Shown here piece by piece: positions 1-6,489 of a stretch of 7,701 nucleotides of DNA. Each line of letters starts with the position of its first letter. The first letter of the stretch is position 1. The notes beneath the pieces are model-generated. The model was not told the DNA's origin. It did not search any database and saw nothing but the letters and a program-made list of their open reading frames with translations. Origin of the DNA: Firmicutes bacterium UBA6648 (GTDB lineage: Bacteria; Bacillota; Clostridia; Peptostreptococcales; Anaerovoracaceae); contig DKLE01000238.1 of assembly GCA_002455605.1 (NCBI GenBank), forward strand, positions 1 to 7,701, in the 5' to 3' direction. Position numbers and translations under genes: made by a program.

Positions 1-2
1 GA

Positions 3-578
3 ACAGGAATGACAAAAAAACAGCTGGAATTTTGGAAAAAGACAAAAAAAAGGGATAAAGCCATATTGGTGTTATTCATAACTTATGGGTTAAGACTCTC
101 AGAGCTGCAGCAGCTGAATGTGGACTCCTTCAATTTTGACAGAAAAGAATTTAAAATTTATAGAAAACGGGGAAAGGAATCCATTATGCCTATTAATCAG
201 TCCTGTGAAATGGTTATTAAGGACTATTTAGAACAGGAAAGGGCCTCCGATGAAACATTAGAGGAAGAAAATAAATCAGCGCTGTTTCTTTCTTTACAGG
301 GAAAAAGAATGACAGAAAGGCAGATTCGTGAGCTGGTAAAAAAATATACCGCTTATGCCCTTAAAACCACTCAGCGAAGCGGCTACAGTCCTCATAAGCT
401 GAGAGCCACAGCGGCAACCAGCCTAATCGGCAGAGGAGAGGATATATATGATGTTCAGGTTCTGTTGGATCATGAAAACGTTACCACCACACAACTATAT
501 GCCAAACATAAAGAGAATGTTAAACGTGATTTGGTAAATAATATGGAATGGGAGTTGGAACGCAAGGGTGAAAAATAG
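3..578 (+). CDS. Tyrosine-type site-specific recombinase/integrase, catalytic domain (5' partial)
   Basis: This is the C-terminal catalytic domain of a tyrosine recombinase, which cuts and rejoins DNA through a covalent 3'-phosphotyrosine. The reading frame is open to the window edge, so the ATG at 9 is probably internal and the N-terminal core-binding (SAM-like) domain lies outside. Numbered from that ATG, the catalytic set is complete: Arg29 in TYGLRLSEL, a beta-hairpin lysine at K53 or K56, H129 and R132 in HKLR, H155 in LLDHENVTTTQLY, and nucleophile Y164. The usual LGH box reads LDH. The last 25 residues are charged and fit the C-terminal tail of the family. It is probably not XerC or XerD itself, because the box sequences diverge. 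The next gene begins 63 bp downstream on the same strand. Its location beside housekeeping genes, with no att repeats visible, suggests a resident chromosomal recombinase rather than a phage integrase; that is inference. Confidence 0.88.
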   Translation, partial: TGMTKKQLEFWKKTKKRDKAILVLFITYGLRLSELQQLNVDSFNFDRKEFKIYRKRGKESIMPINQSCEMVIKDYLEQERASDETLEEENKSALFLSLQGKRMTERQIRELVKKYTAYALKTTQRSGYSPHKLRATAATSLIGRGEDIYDVQVLLDHENVTTTQLYAKHKENVKRDLVNNMEWELERKGEK

Positions 579-641
579 AAAACGGAAACATATGCAACCG
601 TAATTAAATTATGTAAATCAAAGAGAGGGTTACAAAGTTAA

Positions 642-1937
642 ATGCAGAAAAATACATATGAATTATTAACAAATAAAATGGGAATTTCTCCGGAAGTTAT
701 GGAGATTATAAATAAAGCAGAAGCTGAGGTAACAGATTTATTTGCAGATTTGGATGACATAATGGCTTTTAATCAATATAAGGTACTGGAAGCTTTTCAG
801 AAAAATAAAATCAGCGATATGCATTTCGGCTGGAATACGGGATATGGTTATGATGATCCGGGCAGAGAAGCGATTGAACGGGTTTATTGCGATATTTTTA
901 AAACAGAGGCGGCATTAGTCAGGCCGATTATTGTAAACGGCACGCATGCTTTAACTCTTACCTTAACCGGGATTCTGAGACCCGGAGATGAGCTGATTTA
1001 TTGTACTGGAGCTCCCTATGATACCTTGGAAGAGGTAATCGGACTGAGAGGAGAAGGAAAAGGTTCCTTAAAGGAATTTGGTATTACTTATAAACAGGTA
1101 GAATTAACTTCGGAGGGAAATATCGATTTCAACACTTTAAAAAATACCATTTCAAAAAATACCAGAATTATTACTGTGCAAAGAGCTACCGGGTATGGAT
1201 GGAGGAAAGCCATTACTATTGATGAGATAGAAGAATGGGCCTCCTTTGTCCATCAGATTAATCCGGACATCGTTTGTATGGTGGATAATTGTTATGGAGA
1301 ATTTCTAGATATCAAAGAGCCCACACAGGTTGGCGCAGACATTATTGCAGGCTCTCTTATAAAAAATCCAGGGGGAGGCTTGGCCCTTACAGGGGGATAT
1401 ATTGCAGGAAGGGAAGCTTTAGTACAAAATATCGCCTACCGGATGACATCACCGGGAATCGGCGGTGAGTGCGGGCTGATGTTTGGGCAGACAAGGACCA
1501 TGCTGCAAGGACTGTTTCTTGCTCCCAAGGCTGTAAATGCTGCTGTGAAAGGTGCCATTCTCTGTGCCCAGGTCTTCGAAAGCTTAGGCTATGAGGTGTG
1601 TCCGAAAGCTACGGAAAAAAGAAGTGATATAATTGAAGCTGTTAAGCTTTATACGCCGGAAGCCATGTGTGCTTTTGCAGAGGGAATTCAGGAAGCCGCT
1701 CCCATAGATTCTCATGTAAAACCAGTACCGTGGGCTATGCCGGGTTATGACAGTGAGGTAATAATGGCCGCAGGAGCGTTTGTTCAAGGATCATCTATAG
1801 AACTGAGCGCTGATGGACCTTTACGGGAACCCTATATTATTTACTTTCAAGGGGGTTTAACCTATGAACATTCTAAATTTGGTGTTATTAAAGCACTTCA
1901 GGCTCTCTATAATAAAAAAATTTTAAACAGCAGGTAG
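642..1937 (+). CDS. Methionine gamma-lyase family PLP-dependent protein ('aluminum resistance' family)
   Basis: This is a 431-residue fold-type I PLP enzyme of the Met_gamma_lyase / aluminum-resistance family (COG4100 type), of normal length for that family. Visible features are HFGWNTGYGYDDPGR at residues 61-75, a substrate/PLP loop VNGTHALTLTL at 98-108, the PLP-nitrogen aspartate D215 in MVDNCYGEF, and the Schiff-base lysine K241 in SLIKNPGGG. The C-terminal part carries conserved glycine-rich segments (PGIGGECG, FVQGSSIELSADGP, YFQGGLTYEHSK). The family is named for similarity to C-S lyases acting on methionine or cystathionine, but the physiological substrate is generally unproven. The start is the first ATG, with AGAGGG about 12 nt upstream; the spacing is a little long. 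The next in-frame ATG (codon 13) lacks a ribosome binding site. TVP38 follows after 15 bp, so co-transcription is likely. No convincing promoter is visible in the 63-bp gap before it. Confidence 0.93.
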   Translation: MQKNTYELLTNKMGISPEVMEIINKAEAEVTDLFADLDDIMAFNQYKVLEAFQKNKISDMHFGWNTGYGYDDPGREAIERVYCDIFKTEAALVRPIIVNGTHALTLTLTGILRPGDELIYCTGAPYDTLEEVIGLRGEGKGSLKEFGITYKQVELTSEGNIDFNTLKNTISKNTRIITVQRATGYGWRKAITIDEIEEWASFVHQINPDIVCMVDNCYGEFLDIKEPTQVGADIIAGSLIKNPGGGLALTGGYIAGREALVQNIAYRMTSPGIGGECGLMFGQTRTMLQGLFLAPKAVNAAVKGAILCAQVFESLGYEVCPKATEKRSDIIEAVKLYTPEAMCAFAEGIQEAAPIDSHVKPVPWAMPGYDSEVIMAAGAFVQGSSIELSADGPLREPYIIYFQGGLTYEHSKFGVIKALQALYNKKILNSR

Positions 1938-1952
1938 CAGGAGCGTTTATCT

Positions 1953-2693
1953 ATGAAAACTACTATAGAAAAAAAGGAGAAAAACAAAGCCCGAGTTAAG
2001 CTGATAATCACTATAATAAAGCTGGTACTATTAATCCTTTTAATCGTTGGGGTACCTTTATACATTATGCTTTATCACAGTGAATTTATAAGTCAGTTTA
2101 AAAGCTTAGAGGCAGTCAATGCATATTTAGAAAAATATAAAACTGCCAGTGTATTTGCCTATATCGGAATTCAGATTATGCAGATTGTCATATGTATCAT
2201 ACCGGGGCAGGCTATGCAGTTTGCAGCCGGATATGCATACTCTTTTTGGCTGGGATATCTATATTCAATAATAGGAACGGCTATTGGAACGGTTATGGCT
2301 TTTTATCTTGCCCGGTTTCTCGGCAAGGATGCCATTCATCTGATTTTTGATGAGAAAAAGGTGTCCAGATTCATAGATAAACTAAATAGTAAGGGAGCAT
2401 TTATATTAGTATTTGTAATATTTTTCATTCCAGGTCTGCCTAAGGACTTGTTCACCTATGCGGCAGGGGTATCTGAAATGAGGCTGAAAGCATTTCTGAT
2501 AATCAGTTTGGTGGGAAGGACTCCGGCCATGATGGCTTCTATTATGATTGGCAGCATGTTTAATAAAGGGAGCTATGCAGGAATAGGAATTCTTGCGGTA
2601 ATTATGACGGTTTTGTGCATATGGGGAATAAAGAATCATGAGAAAATGACTGTTATGATAGACAAGTGGTATGATAAACTTTCTCGTATGTAA
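1953..2693 (+). CDS. TVP38/TMEM64 family membrane protein (VTT/SNARE-associated domain)
   Basis: This is a 246-residue integral membrane protein of the TVP38/TMEM64 branch of the DedA superfamily. A basic N-terminus is followed by a hydrophobic helix at about 17-40. The VTT domain then spans about 70-205. Its re-entrant/transmembrane signatures are IIPGQAMQFAAGYAYSFWLG (83-102) and FFIPGLPKDLFTYAAG (157-172), the latter followed by an LVGRTPAMMAS helix. A last membrane helix lies at about 208-226, before a basic cytoplasmic tail. DedA-superfamily members are linked to lipid scrambling or carrier flipping and to membrane homeostasis; the specific substrate here is unknown. GGAG sits 9 nt upstream of the ATG. 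Gaps of 15 bp before it and about 27 bp after it indicate an operon with both neighbours. Confidence 0.9.
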   Translation: MKTTIEKKEKNKARVKLIITIIKLVLLILLIVGVPLYIMLYHSEFISQFKSLEAVNAYLEKYKTASVFAYIGIQIMQIVICIIPGQAMQFAAGYAYSFWLGYLYSIIGTAIGTVMAFYLARFLGKDAIHLIFDEKKVSRFIDKLNSKGAFILVFVIFFIPGLPKDLFTYAAGVSEMRLKAFLIISLVGRTPAMMASIMIGSMFNKGSYAGIGILAVIMTVLCIWGIKNHEKMTVMIDKWYDKLSRM

Positions 2694-2720
2694 AATTAGA
2701 AAGCAGGGGAGTTTTGTGTG

Positions 2721-3227
2721 ATGAAGAAGGAAATAAAATTTTATAATGTTATTTTTCCTGTGTGGATGATGATGATCCTTCCCATGGTTTGGATTGTTGT
2801 CTTGCCAGCTAATTTTATAGTGGACAGCTGCGTACTCTTAATTGCCTTAAAATTTATCATTAAGCAAAAGGATATAAAGGTCCTTTACAAAAAAACGATT
2901 CTCAAAGTGTGGATTTTGGGCTTTGTGGCAGATATAATCGGCGCGGTTACTCTTTTAGCTGCAGAGCTGTTTTTTTCCAATGGGGATAGTAAATTGATCA
3001 AGCAGCTATCCTCTGTATATTGGAATGCCTTTGACAATATCTATGCTTTCCTTTATGTTGCTTGTGCAGTGCTAATTTCTGCAGTTCTTATATTTGTGCT
3101 GAATTATAAATATTCATTCAGTAACATTACTTTAGAGAAGGAAGAAAAGGTGAGAGCAGCTCTAACGTTAGCTATATTAACAGCGCCTTATACCTTCTTT
3201 ATTCCCACCGAAATGATATATAGATAA
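2721..3227 (+). CDS. Hypothetical polytopic membrane protein
   Basis: I do not recognise a named family. The 168-residue product is strongly hydrophobic, with about five predicted membrane segments: roughly 6-27 (rich in Trp and Met, with several Pro), 29-46, 60-84, 107-126 and 143-160, numbered from the ATG at 2721. Lys-rich stretches between segments 2 and 3 (KQKDIKVLYKK) and between segments 4 and 5 (LEKEEKVR) are likely cytoplasmic loops. There is no signal peptide cleavage site and no metal, ATP or catalytic motif. The start is ambiguous between GTG at 2718 and ATG at 2721. The GGGGAG at 2706-2711 lies 9 nt before the ATG and 6 nt before the GTG, so I prefer the ATG. It is the last gene of the left-hand + strand group, followed by a strong terminator. 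Its place behind the TVP38 gene suggests a membrane-related job, but that is only context. Confidence 0.8.
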   Translation: MKKEIKFYNVIFPVWMMMILPMVWIVVLPANFIVDSCVLLIALKFIIKQKDIKVLYKKTILKVWILGFVADIIGAVTLLAAELFFSNGDSKLIKQLSSVYWNAFDNIYAFLYVACAVLISAVLIFVLNYKYSFSNITLEKEEKVRAALTLAILTAPYTFFIPTEMIYR

Positions 3228-3264
3228 TCAAATTTGATGCAAAAAAATATTCTAAATGGCTAAG

Positions 3265-3300
3265 AAACTCTAACCATAACTATTAGGTTAGAGTTTTTTT
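3265..3300 (+). terminator. Rho-independent terminator closing the left operon
   Basis: A 10-bp perfect stem, AACTCTAACC (3266-3275) with GGTTAGAGTT (3286-3295), encloses a 10-nt loop and is followed by a continuous T run to beyond 3300. It sits 38 nt after the stop codon of the membrane protein gene. Confidence 0.93.
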
Positions 3301-3375
3301 ATTTTCAATTAATCCCCCTAAAATAGCCAGCATCCCTATGAGAGTTTCTGTAATAACTTAATTTATCAAAACGAA

Positions 3376-3445
3376 GAACAAATGTTCAAAAAACAATTGA
3401 CAAGGAACAAATATTCGTATAATATAAAAATATGAACATAAGTTC
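3376..3445 (+). promoter_or_regulatory. SOS promoter with three LexA boxes upstream of the LysM gene
   Basis: Three GAAC-N4-GTTC type LexA operators are visible: GAACAAATGTTC (3376-3387, perfect half-sites), GAACAAATATTC (3405-3416, one mismatch) and GAACATAAGTTC (3434-3445, perfect half-sites). A -35 TTGACA lies at 3397-3402. A -10 TATAAT lies at 3418-3423 (15-bp spacer), or TAATAT at 3420-3425 (17-bp spacer). Box 2 fills the spacer between -35 and -10, and box 3 covers the start of the transcript, so LexA binding would block the promoter. The half-sites match the Gram-positive (Bacillus/Clostridium) LexA consensus. Confidence 0.9.
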
Positions 3446-3466
3446 TCGAAAAGGGAGGATTACATT

Positions 3467-3784
3467 ATGGCAAACAGAAAAAGAAAGTCGTATAGAATAA
3501 AGTCAAAGTTTAGATTTACCACGTCAATTACAATTATGCTTATTTTATTTATATTCATGGCAAATACTGTTTTAGGATTAGACTATGCAAGCAGTTTAAC
3601 CAAGCACGAACCTGTACAAATTGAAATTCAGTCCGGTGATTCCCTGTGGAATATTGCCCGCCAGTATGGACCTAATCATATGGATACCAGAAAAATTGTT
3701 TATGATATTTGCAATTTAAATAATATATCTGCGGACAGCATTTATCCCGGACAACAGATATTAATTCCGGATTACTCCAGCTAA
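3467..3784 (+). CDS. LysM domain membrane-anchored protein, YneA-like SOS cell-division suppressor
   Basis: The 105-residue product has a very basic N-terminus (RKRKSYRIKSKFR), one membrane segment at about 18-38, and an extracytoplasmic LysM domain at about 51-102 (IQSGDSLWNIARQYG through YPGQQILIPDY) that should bind peptidoglycan. The architecture and size match YneA, the SOS-induced cell division inhibitor of Bacillus, and similar lexA-linked LysM proteins in Clostridia. The three LexA boxes in its promoter support this strongly. GGGAGG at 3453-3458 lies 8 nt before the ATG. The gene is apparently monocistronic, flanked by a terminator upstream and a hairpin downstream. The function is inferred from architecture and regulation. 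YneA homologues are poorly conserved outside the LysM domain, so the division-block role is likely rather than certain. The lexA gene itself is not in this window. Confidence 0.87.
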   Translation: MANRKRKSYRIKSKFRFTTSITIMLILFIFMANTVLGLDYASSLTKHEPVQIEIQSGDSLWNIARQYGPNHMDTRKIVYDICNLNNISADSIYPGQQILIPDYSS

Positions 3785-3809
3785 GTGTATTTGTATAGGC
3801 CGTATCATT

Positions 3810-3835
3810 AAAAAAGCCGGCTATTTAGCCGGCTT
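3810..3835 (-). terminator. Rho-independent terminator of the L25 gene, shared with the convergent LysM gene
   Basis: A 10-bp GC-rich stem (AAGCCGGCTA at 3814-3823 with TAGCCGGCTT at 3826-3835) has only 2 unpaired loop bases as drawn. On the minus strand it is followed directly by a T run (A run at 3810-3815 on the + strand), which makes a good terminator for L25. On the + strand the downstream sequence is AT-rich without a pure T run, so it may stop LysM transcription only partly. Confidence 0.88.
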
Positions 3836-3897
3836 CAATATATTTTGATAGATCGCCCTTACACTTTTTTAGGATTATTTTTTGATTAAAGTCGATT

Positions 3898-4473
3898 TTA
3901 AGCGGTAGCTTCAGCCTTTATTTTTGACTGATTTACAGTGATTACTATGCTATCCGGATTGTTTTCGCACACAATCCCCTTTGGTAATGCAATGTCACGG
4001 ATTGTTAAAATGGAACCGATTTTTAAAGCGGACACATCAATTTCCACTGCGTCCGGAATGTCTTGAGGCAATCCTCTGACAGTAATAAAGTCTATTTGGT
4101 GATTTAAAATCAGCTTTTGAGCTTCTAAGTTTTCTTTGCCTATAACTTTAACAACAACGTCAGCTTTAATTTCTTCAGATAGGGAGACTTGTTGAAAATC
4201 TATATGTATCTCTTCTCCCAGGGGTGAGGTCTGGATTTCCTTAATAATTACCGGAAAGCTATTTTCTTCAGCAATTTCCAGTGTGAAAATAGCATTTCGT
4301 CCTAATGTACTGATCTTTTTTCTTAGCTCACTTCGATTAACTTTAACGGCAATAGACTCTGTTCCTTTACCAAAAATATTTGCCGGTAAGAAACCCTCTT
4401 TTCTTAATCGTTTGTTGGCACTGCTGCTGCATAGATTTCTTCTTTCAATTTTTATTATTGCTGTATCTTTCAT
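3898..4473 (-). CDS. rplY: 50S ribosomal protein L25, general stress protein Ctc family
   Basis: This 191-residue, two-domain L25/TL5/Ctc protein binds 5S rRNA in the large ribosomal subunit. The N-terminal L25 domain (about 4-92) carries the family segment KRLRKEGFLPANIFGKG at 21-37. The C-terminal TL5-type beta domain (about 98-182) includes RGLPQDIPDAVEIDVSALKIG at 133-153. The short C-terminal tail ends KAEATA. AAGGAGG lies 9 nt upstream of the ATG. In Bacillus, ctc is a sigma-B general stress gene next to pth; here it stands alone between the LysM gene and an ATPase gene, with its own promoter and terminator. The leader of about 100 nt contains a predicted hairpin. No sigma-B-type promoter is apparent; the visible promoter looks like the housekeeping type. 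Confidence 0.95.
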   Translation of the reverse strand: MKDTAIIKIERRNLCSSSANKRLRKEGFLPANIFGKGTESIAVKVNRSELRKKISTLGRNAIFTLEIAEENSFPVIIKEIQTSPLGEEIHIDFQQVSLSEEIKADVVVKVIGKENLEAQKLILNHQIDFITVRGLPQDIPDAVEIDVSALKIGSILTIRDIALPKGIVCENNPDSIVITVNQSKIKAEATA

Positions 4474-4498
4474 ATTTTTTAGCCTCCTTAATTTAACT

Positions 4499-4529
4499 TA
4501 TAAAACCTCATTAATGATTCGGTCTTATA
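4499..4529 (-). other. Predicted hairpin in the L25 mRNA leader
   Basis: On the minus strand, TATAAGACC (4529-4521) can pair with GGTTTTATA (4507-4499) as a 9-bp stem including one G-U pair, with a 13-nt loop. It ends about 25 nt upstream of the L25 start codon. It could influence L25 translation, but AT-rich stems of this size also arise by chance. Confidence 0.3.
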
Positions 4530-4587
4530 GATTAACTTTCGAAAAACAGGTGATCAACAACAAAATAAAAAATAATCCTATACTTAT

Positions 4588-4615
4588 ATAGTATACGAGT
4601 TAAAATAAAATTCAA
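4588..4615 (-). promoter_or_regulatory. Probable sigma-A promoter of the L25 gene
   Basis: On the minus strand, TTGAAT (4615-4610) and TACTAT (4593-4588) are separated by 16 bp. Transcription would begin near 4580, giving a leader of about 105 nt before the L25 start. An overlapping TATACT (4595-4590) is an alternative -10 with a 14-bp spacer. Confidence 0.6.
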
Positions 4616-4621
4616 GGGGTA

Positions 4622-4654
4622 TTGAGATTTTAGAAGAAATAACGTATTCTAAAA
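4622..4654 (+). promoter_or_regulatory. Promoter of the ATPase gene with overlapping inverted-repeat operator
   Basis: TTGAGA (4622-4627) and TATTCT (4645-4650) are separated by 17 bp, a good housekeeping promoter geometry for the gene starting at 4684. A perfect inverted repeat, TTTTAGAA (4628-4635) and TTCTAAAA (4647-4654) with an 11-bp spacer, covers the spacer start and the -10 element. That is where a dimeric repressor would sit. The promoter is back to back with the L25 promoter, with only 6 bp between the two -35 elements. The regulator is unknown. Confidence 0.55.
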
Positions 4655-4683
4655 TAAGAAAATAAAAAGGGGACGGACTTATT

Positions 4684-5538
4684 ATGCTCTATTTAGATAA
4701 TTTTACTTTTCCTGATCACGAACAAGAAGTAAGCTTTTTTATGTCTATTAAAAGGACATGCTATACTTCATATTATCCTTTTCAAATCCTATCACAAAAA
4801 GAATTGAGAAGGCTGGATTGCGAGCCCATTACCATTTTATACGGAGGAAACGGTTCAGGTAAAACTACGGTATTAAACATAATAGCAGAGAAACTGAAAC
4901 TGAAGAGAGAAGCTGCCTTTAATCATTCTAGTTTTTTTGAAGAATATGTGAGTATGTGCAGTGCGGAATTTCAGGAAGAACCGCCTAAGGACAGCAGGAT
5001 TATAACCAGCGATGATGTATTTGACTTCATGCTGAATATACGAACGCTTAATGAAGGAATTGATACGAAAAGAGATGTCTTGTTTGATGAATATCTGGAA
5101 TCAAAGTATTCCGAGTTCACTTTTCAGGCTTTAGCAGATTATGATCAATTAAAAAGAGTAAATCTGGCCAAAAGTAAGTCACAATCTAAATTTGTAAAAA
5201 AACTTTTAATGAATAATATACGAGAGCGTTCAAACGGAGAAAGTGCTTTTATGTATTTTACAGACAGAATTAAAGAGAATGCCTTATATCTTCTGGATGA
5301 GCCGGAAAATAGCTTGTCTGCTAAGAGACAGCTGGAGCTTGTAAATTTTTTAGAAGATTCCGCTCGATTTTTTAATTGTCAATTTGTAATTTCTACGCAT
5401 TCTCCATTTCTTTTATCACTAAAGGGCGCTAAGATATATGATATGGATGAAATCCCAGTAACTATAAAATCATGGACGAAATTAGAAACAATACAGGTAT
5501 TCTATAACTTTTTTAAAGAACATGAAAAAGAATTTTAG
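4684..5538 (+). CDS. AAA / ABC-type ATPase, single-protein predicted ATPase
   Basis: This is a 284-residue soluble P-loop ATPase with an ABC-type head domain. Walker A is GGNGSGKTT at 54-62. A signature-like SNGES lies at 183-187. Walker B is LYLLDEPE at 201-208 with the D-loop-like NSLSAKR after it, and the switch histidine is in STHSPF at 237-242. The insert between the Walker motifs (about 75-180) is helical, charged and short, too short for an SMC- or RecN-like coiled coil. There are no membrane segments, so it is not obviously a transporter subunit. It resembles the predicted-ATPase class in COG3910 / AAA_21, whose function is unknown. AGGGG lies about 10-12 nt before the ATG. The gene is monocistronic, with its own promoter and a downstream hairpin. 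It has no partner nuclease gene beside it, unlike the OLD- or Septu-type defence ATPases that share these motifs. Confidence 0.85.
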   Translation: MLYLDNFTFPDHEQEVSFFMSIKRTCYTSYYPFQILSQKELRRLDCEPITILYGGNGSGKTTVLNIIAEKLKLKREAAFNHSSFFEEYVSMCSAEFQEEPPKDSRIITSDDVFDFMLNIRTLNEGIDTKRDVLFDEYLESKYSEFTFQALADYDQLKRVNLAKSKSQSKFVKKLLMNNIRERSNGESAFMYFTDRIKENALYLLDEPENSLSAKRQLELVNFLEDSARFFNCQFVISTHSPFLLSLKGAKIYDMDEIPVTIKSWTKLETIQVFYNFFKEHEKEF

Positions 5539-5570
5539 AATATGCTCTCTATACCAAGAGCATATTCTTT
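5537..5570. terminator. Hairpin terminator between convergent ATPase and iron-sulfur genes
   Basis: A 12-bp perfect stem, AGAATATGCTCT (5537-5548) with AGAGCATATTCT (5557-5568), has an 8-nt loop. It overlaps the last two bases of the ATPase stop codon. On the + strand it is followed by TT ATAA, only a weak T tract; the minus-strand flank begins AAAATTC. It probably serves as a bidirectional barrier between the two convergent genes. Confidence 0.7.
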
Positions 5571-5610
5571 ATAATGAAAGAGTTTTTATATCAGTACAAA
5601 AACTGTGCAA

Positions 5611-6489
5611 TTAAGACTTTTTATCAATGGATTTTCTGTCTAAATATCTGTATTCAATGGCATTTGTGGGACAAATGCTCTTGCATTTTCCACAGCGTAT
5701 GCATTCCAGAGCATTTGAATTTTTAACTGGATCCACATTCATTTTACATATATTAGAGCAAGCGTGGCAATTAATACATTTTTCCTCATTTACTCGATAT
5801 TTAAAAACAGAAATAGGGTTAAATAAAGAGTAAATAGCCCCAAGAGGGCAGATATATTTGCAAAACGGCCGATAAATGATAATAGAGGCTATGATAGTAA
5901 TAACCAATAATAGATTTTTCCAGGCATAGAGCCAGCCCACAGTTCTTTGCAAGCCTTCATTCATTATTACCAGAGGCAGCCCGCCTTCAAGAGTGCCTGC
6001 CGGACAAATAAGCTTGCAGAAATAAGGAGTACCCTGGCCGATTATATCGACTATAAATAAAGGCATTAAAATAACAAATACTACTAGTATTACATATTTG
6101 AGATACCTTAAGGGCCGGTCTCCTTTAAAGGTTCTTATTTTCTTTTTAAAAGGAATTTTGTGCAATAGGTCTTGTATAAACCCGAAAGGGCATAACCAAC
6201 CACAGACAAAACGTCCCATTATAGCACCTATAAATATCATAAAGCCGGCAATATAAAAAGAAAACTTGAATTCGTAGCTTCCTATAACGGCCTGCAGTGC
6301 ACCAATGGGGCAGGAGGCTATAGCTCCGGGACAGGAATAGCAATTCAATCCCGGTACGCAAACATTTTTTATTTTTCCTCGATAAATCTTCCCTTGGATA
6401 AATCCTATAATGAAGCTATTTGTTATCAGTGCCCATAATGCTTGCATGGTATATCTGAAATTATCATTGCTCTTTATTTTTCTAACCAA
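5611..6489 (-). CDS. NapH-like polytopic 4Fe-4S ferredoxin-type membrane protein
   Basis: This 292-residue electron-transfer membrane protein has four hydrophobic segments (about 15-33, 75-95, 130-150, 190-207). Between them are the paired cysteine motifs of NapH/Fer4_5 proteins: C50xxC53 with C60P, CGWLCP (96-101), CKLICP (158-163) and CKYICP (210-215). The C-terminus is a cytoplasmic 2x[4Fe-4S] ferredoxin domain with ligands C238/C241/C244/C248 and C263/C266/C269/C273 followed by P. The start is a TTG at 6487-6489, overlapping the end of the upstream 50-residue gene by 8 nt. GGAG lies 10 nt before it, so translation is probably coupled. The alternative first ATG is codon 15 and has no visible ribosome binding site. 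It is the last gene of the three-gene redox operon. I infer that it passes electrons through the membrane toward the thiol proteins encoded upstream; direct proof for this family is not known to me. Confidence 0.9.
   Translation of the reverse strand: MVRKIKSNDNFRYTMQALWALITNSFIIGFIQGKIYRGKIKNVCVPGLNCYSCPGAIASCPIGALQAVIGSYEFKFSFYIAGFMIFIGAIMGRFVCGWLCPFGFIQDLLHKIPFKKKIRTFKGDRPLRYLKYVILVVFVILMPLFIVDIIGQGTPYFCKLICPAGTLEGGLPLVIMNEGLQRTVGWLYAWKNLLLVITIIASIIIYRPFCKYICPLGAIYSLFNPISVFKYRVNEEKCINCHACSNICKMNVDPVKNSNALECIRCGKCKSICPTNAIEYRYLDRKSIDKKS

Noticed and set aside
1584..1787. Minus-strand open frame inside the PLP enzyme gene
   Set aside because: It lies wholly within a clear family member on the other strand, and has no ribosome binding site and an odd composition.
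2406..2639. Minus-strand open frame inside the TVP38 gene
   Set aside because: His- and Ser-rich translation opposite hydrophobic codons; antisense artefact.
4283..4591. Plus-strand open frame overlapping the L25 start and promoter
   Set aside because: Antisense to a convincing L25 gene and runs through its ribosome binding site and promoter.
4684..5538. Anti-phage defence system based on the ATPase
   Set aside because: No nuclease, toxin or effector partner adjoins it, and both flanks are transcriptionally insulated, so only a lone ATPase can be supported.
5627..5833. Plus-strand open frame opposite the ferredoxin domain
   Set aside because: The opposite strand encodes perfectly spaced 4Fe-4S ligands, so this frame is a shadow.
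6146..6361. Second minus-strand frame within the iron-sulfur gene
   Set aside because: Out of frame with the conserved CGWLCP and CPxxA motifs, and no ribosome binding site.
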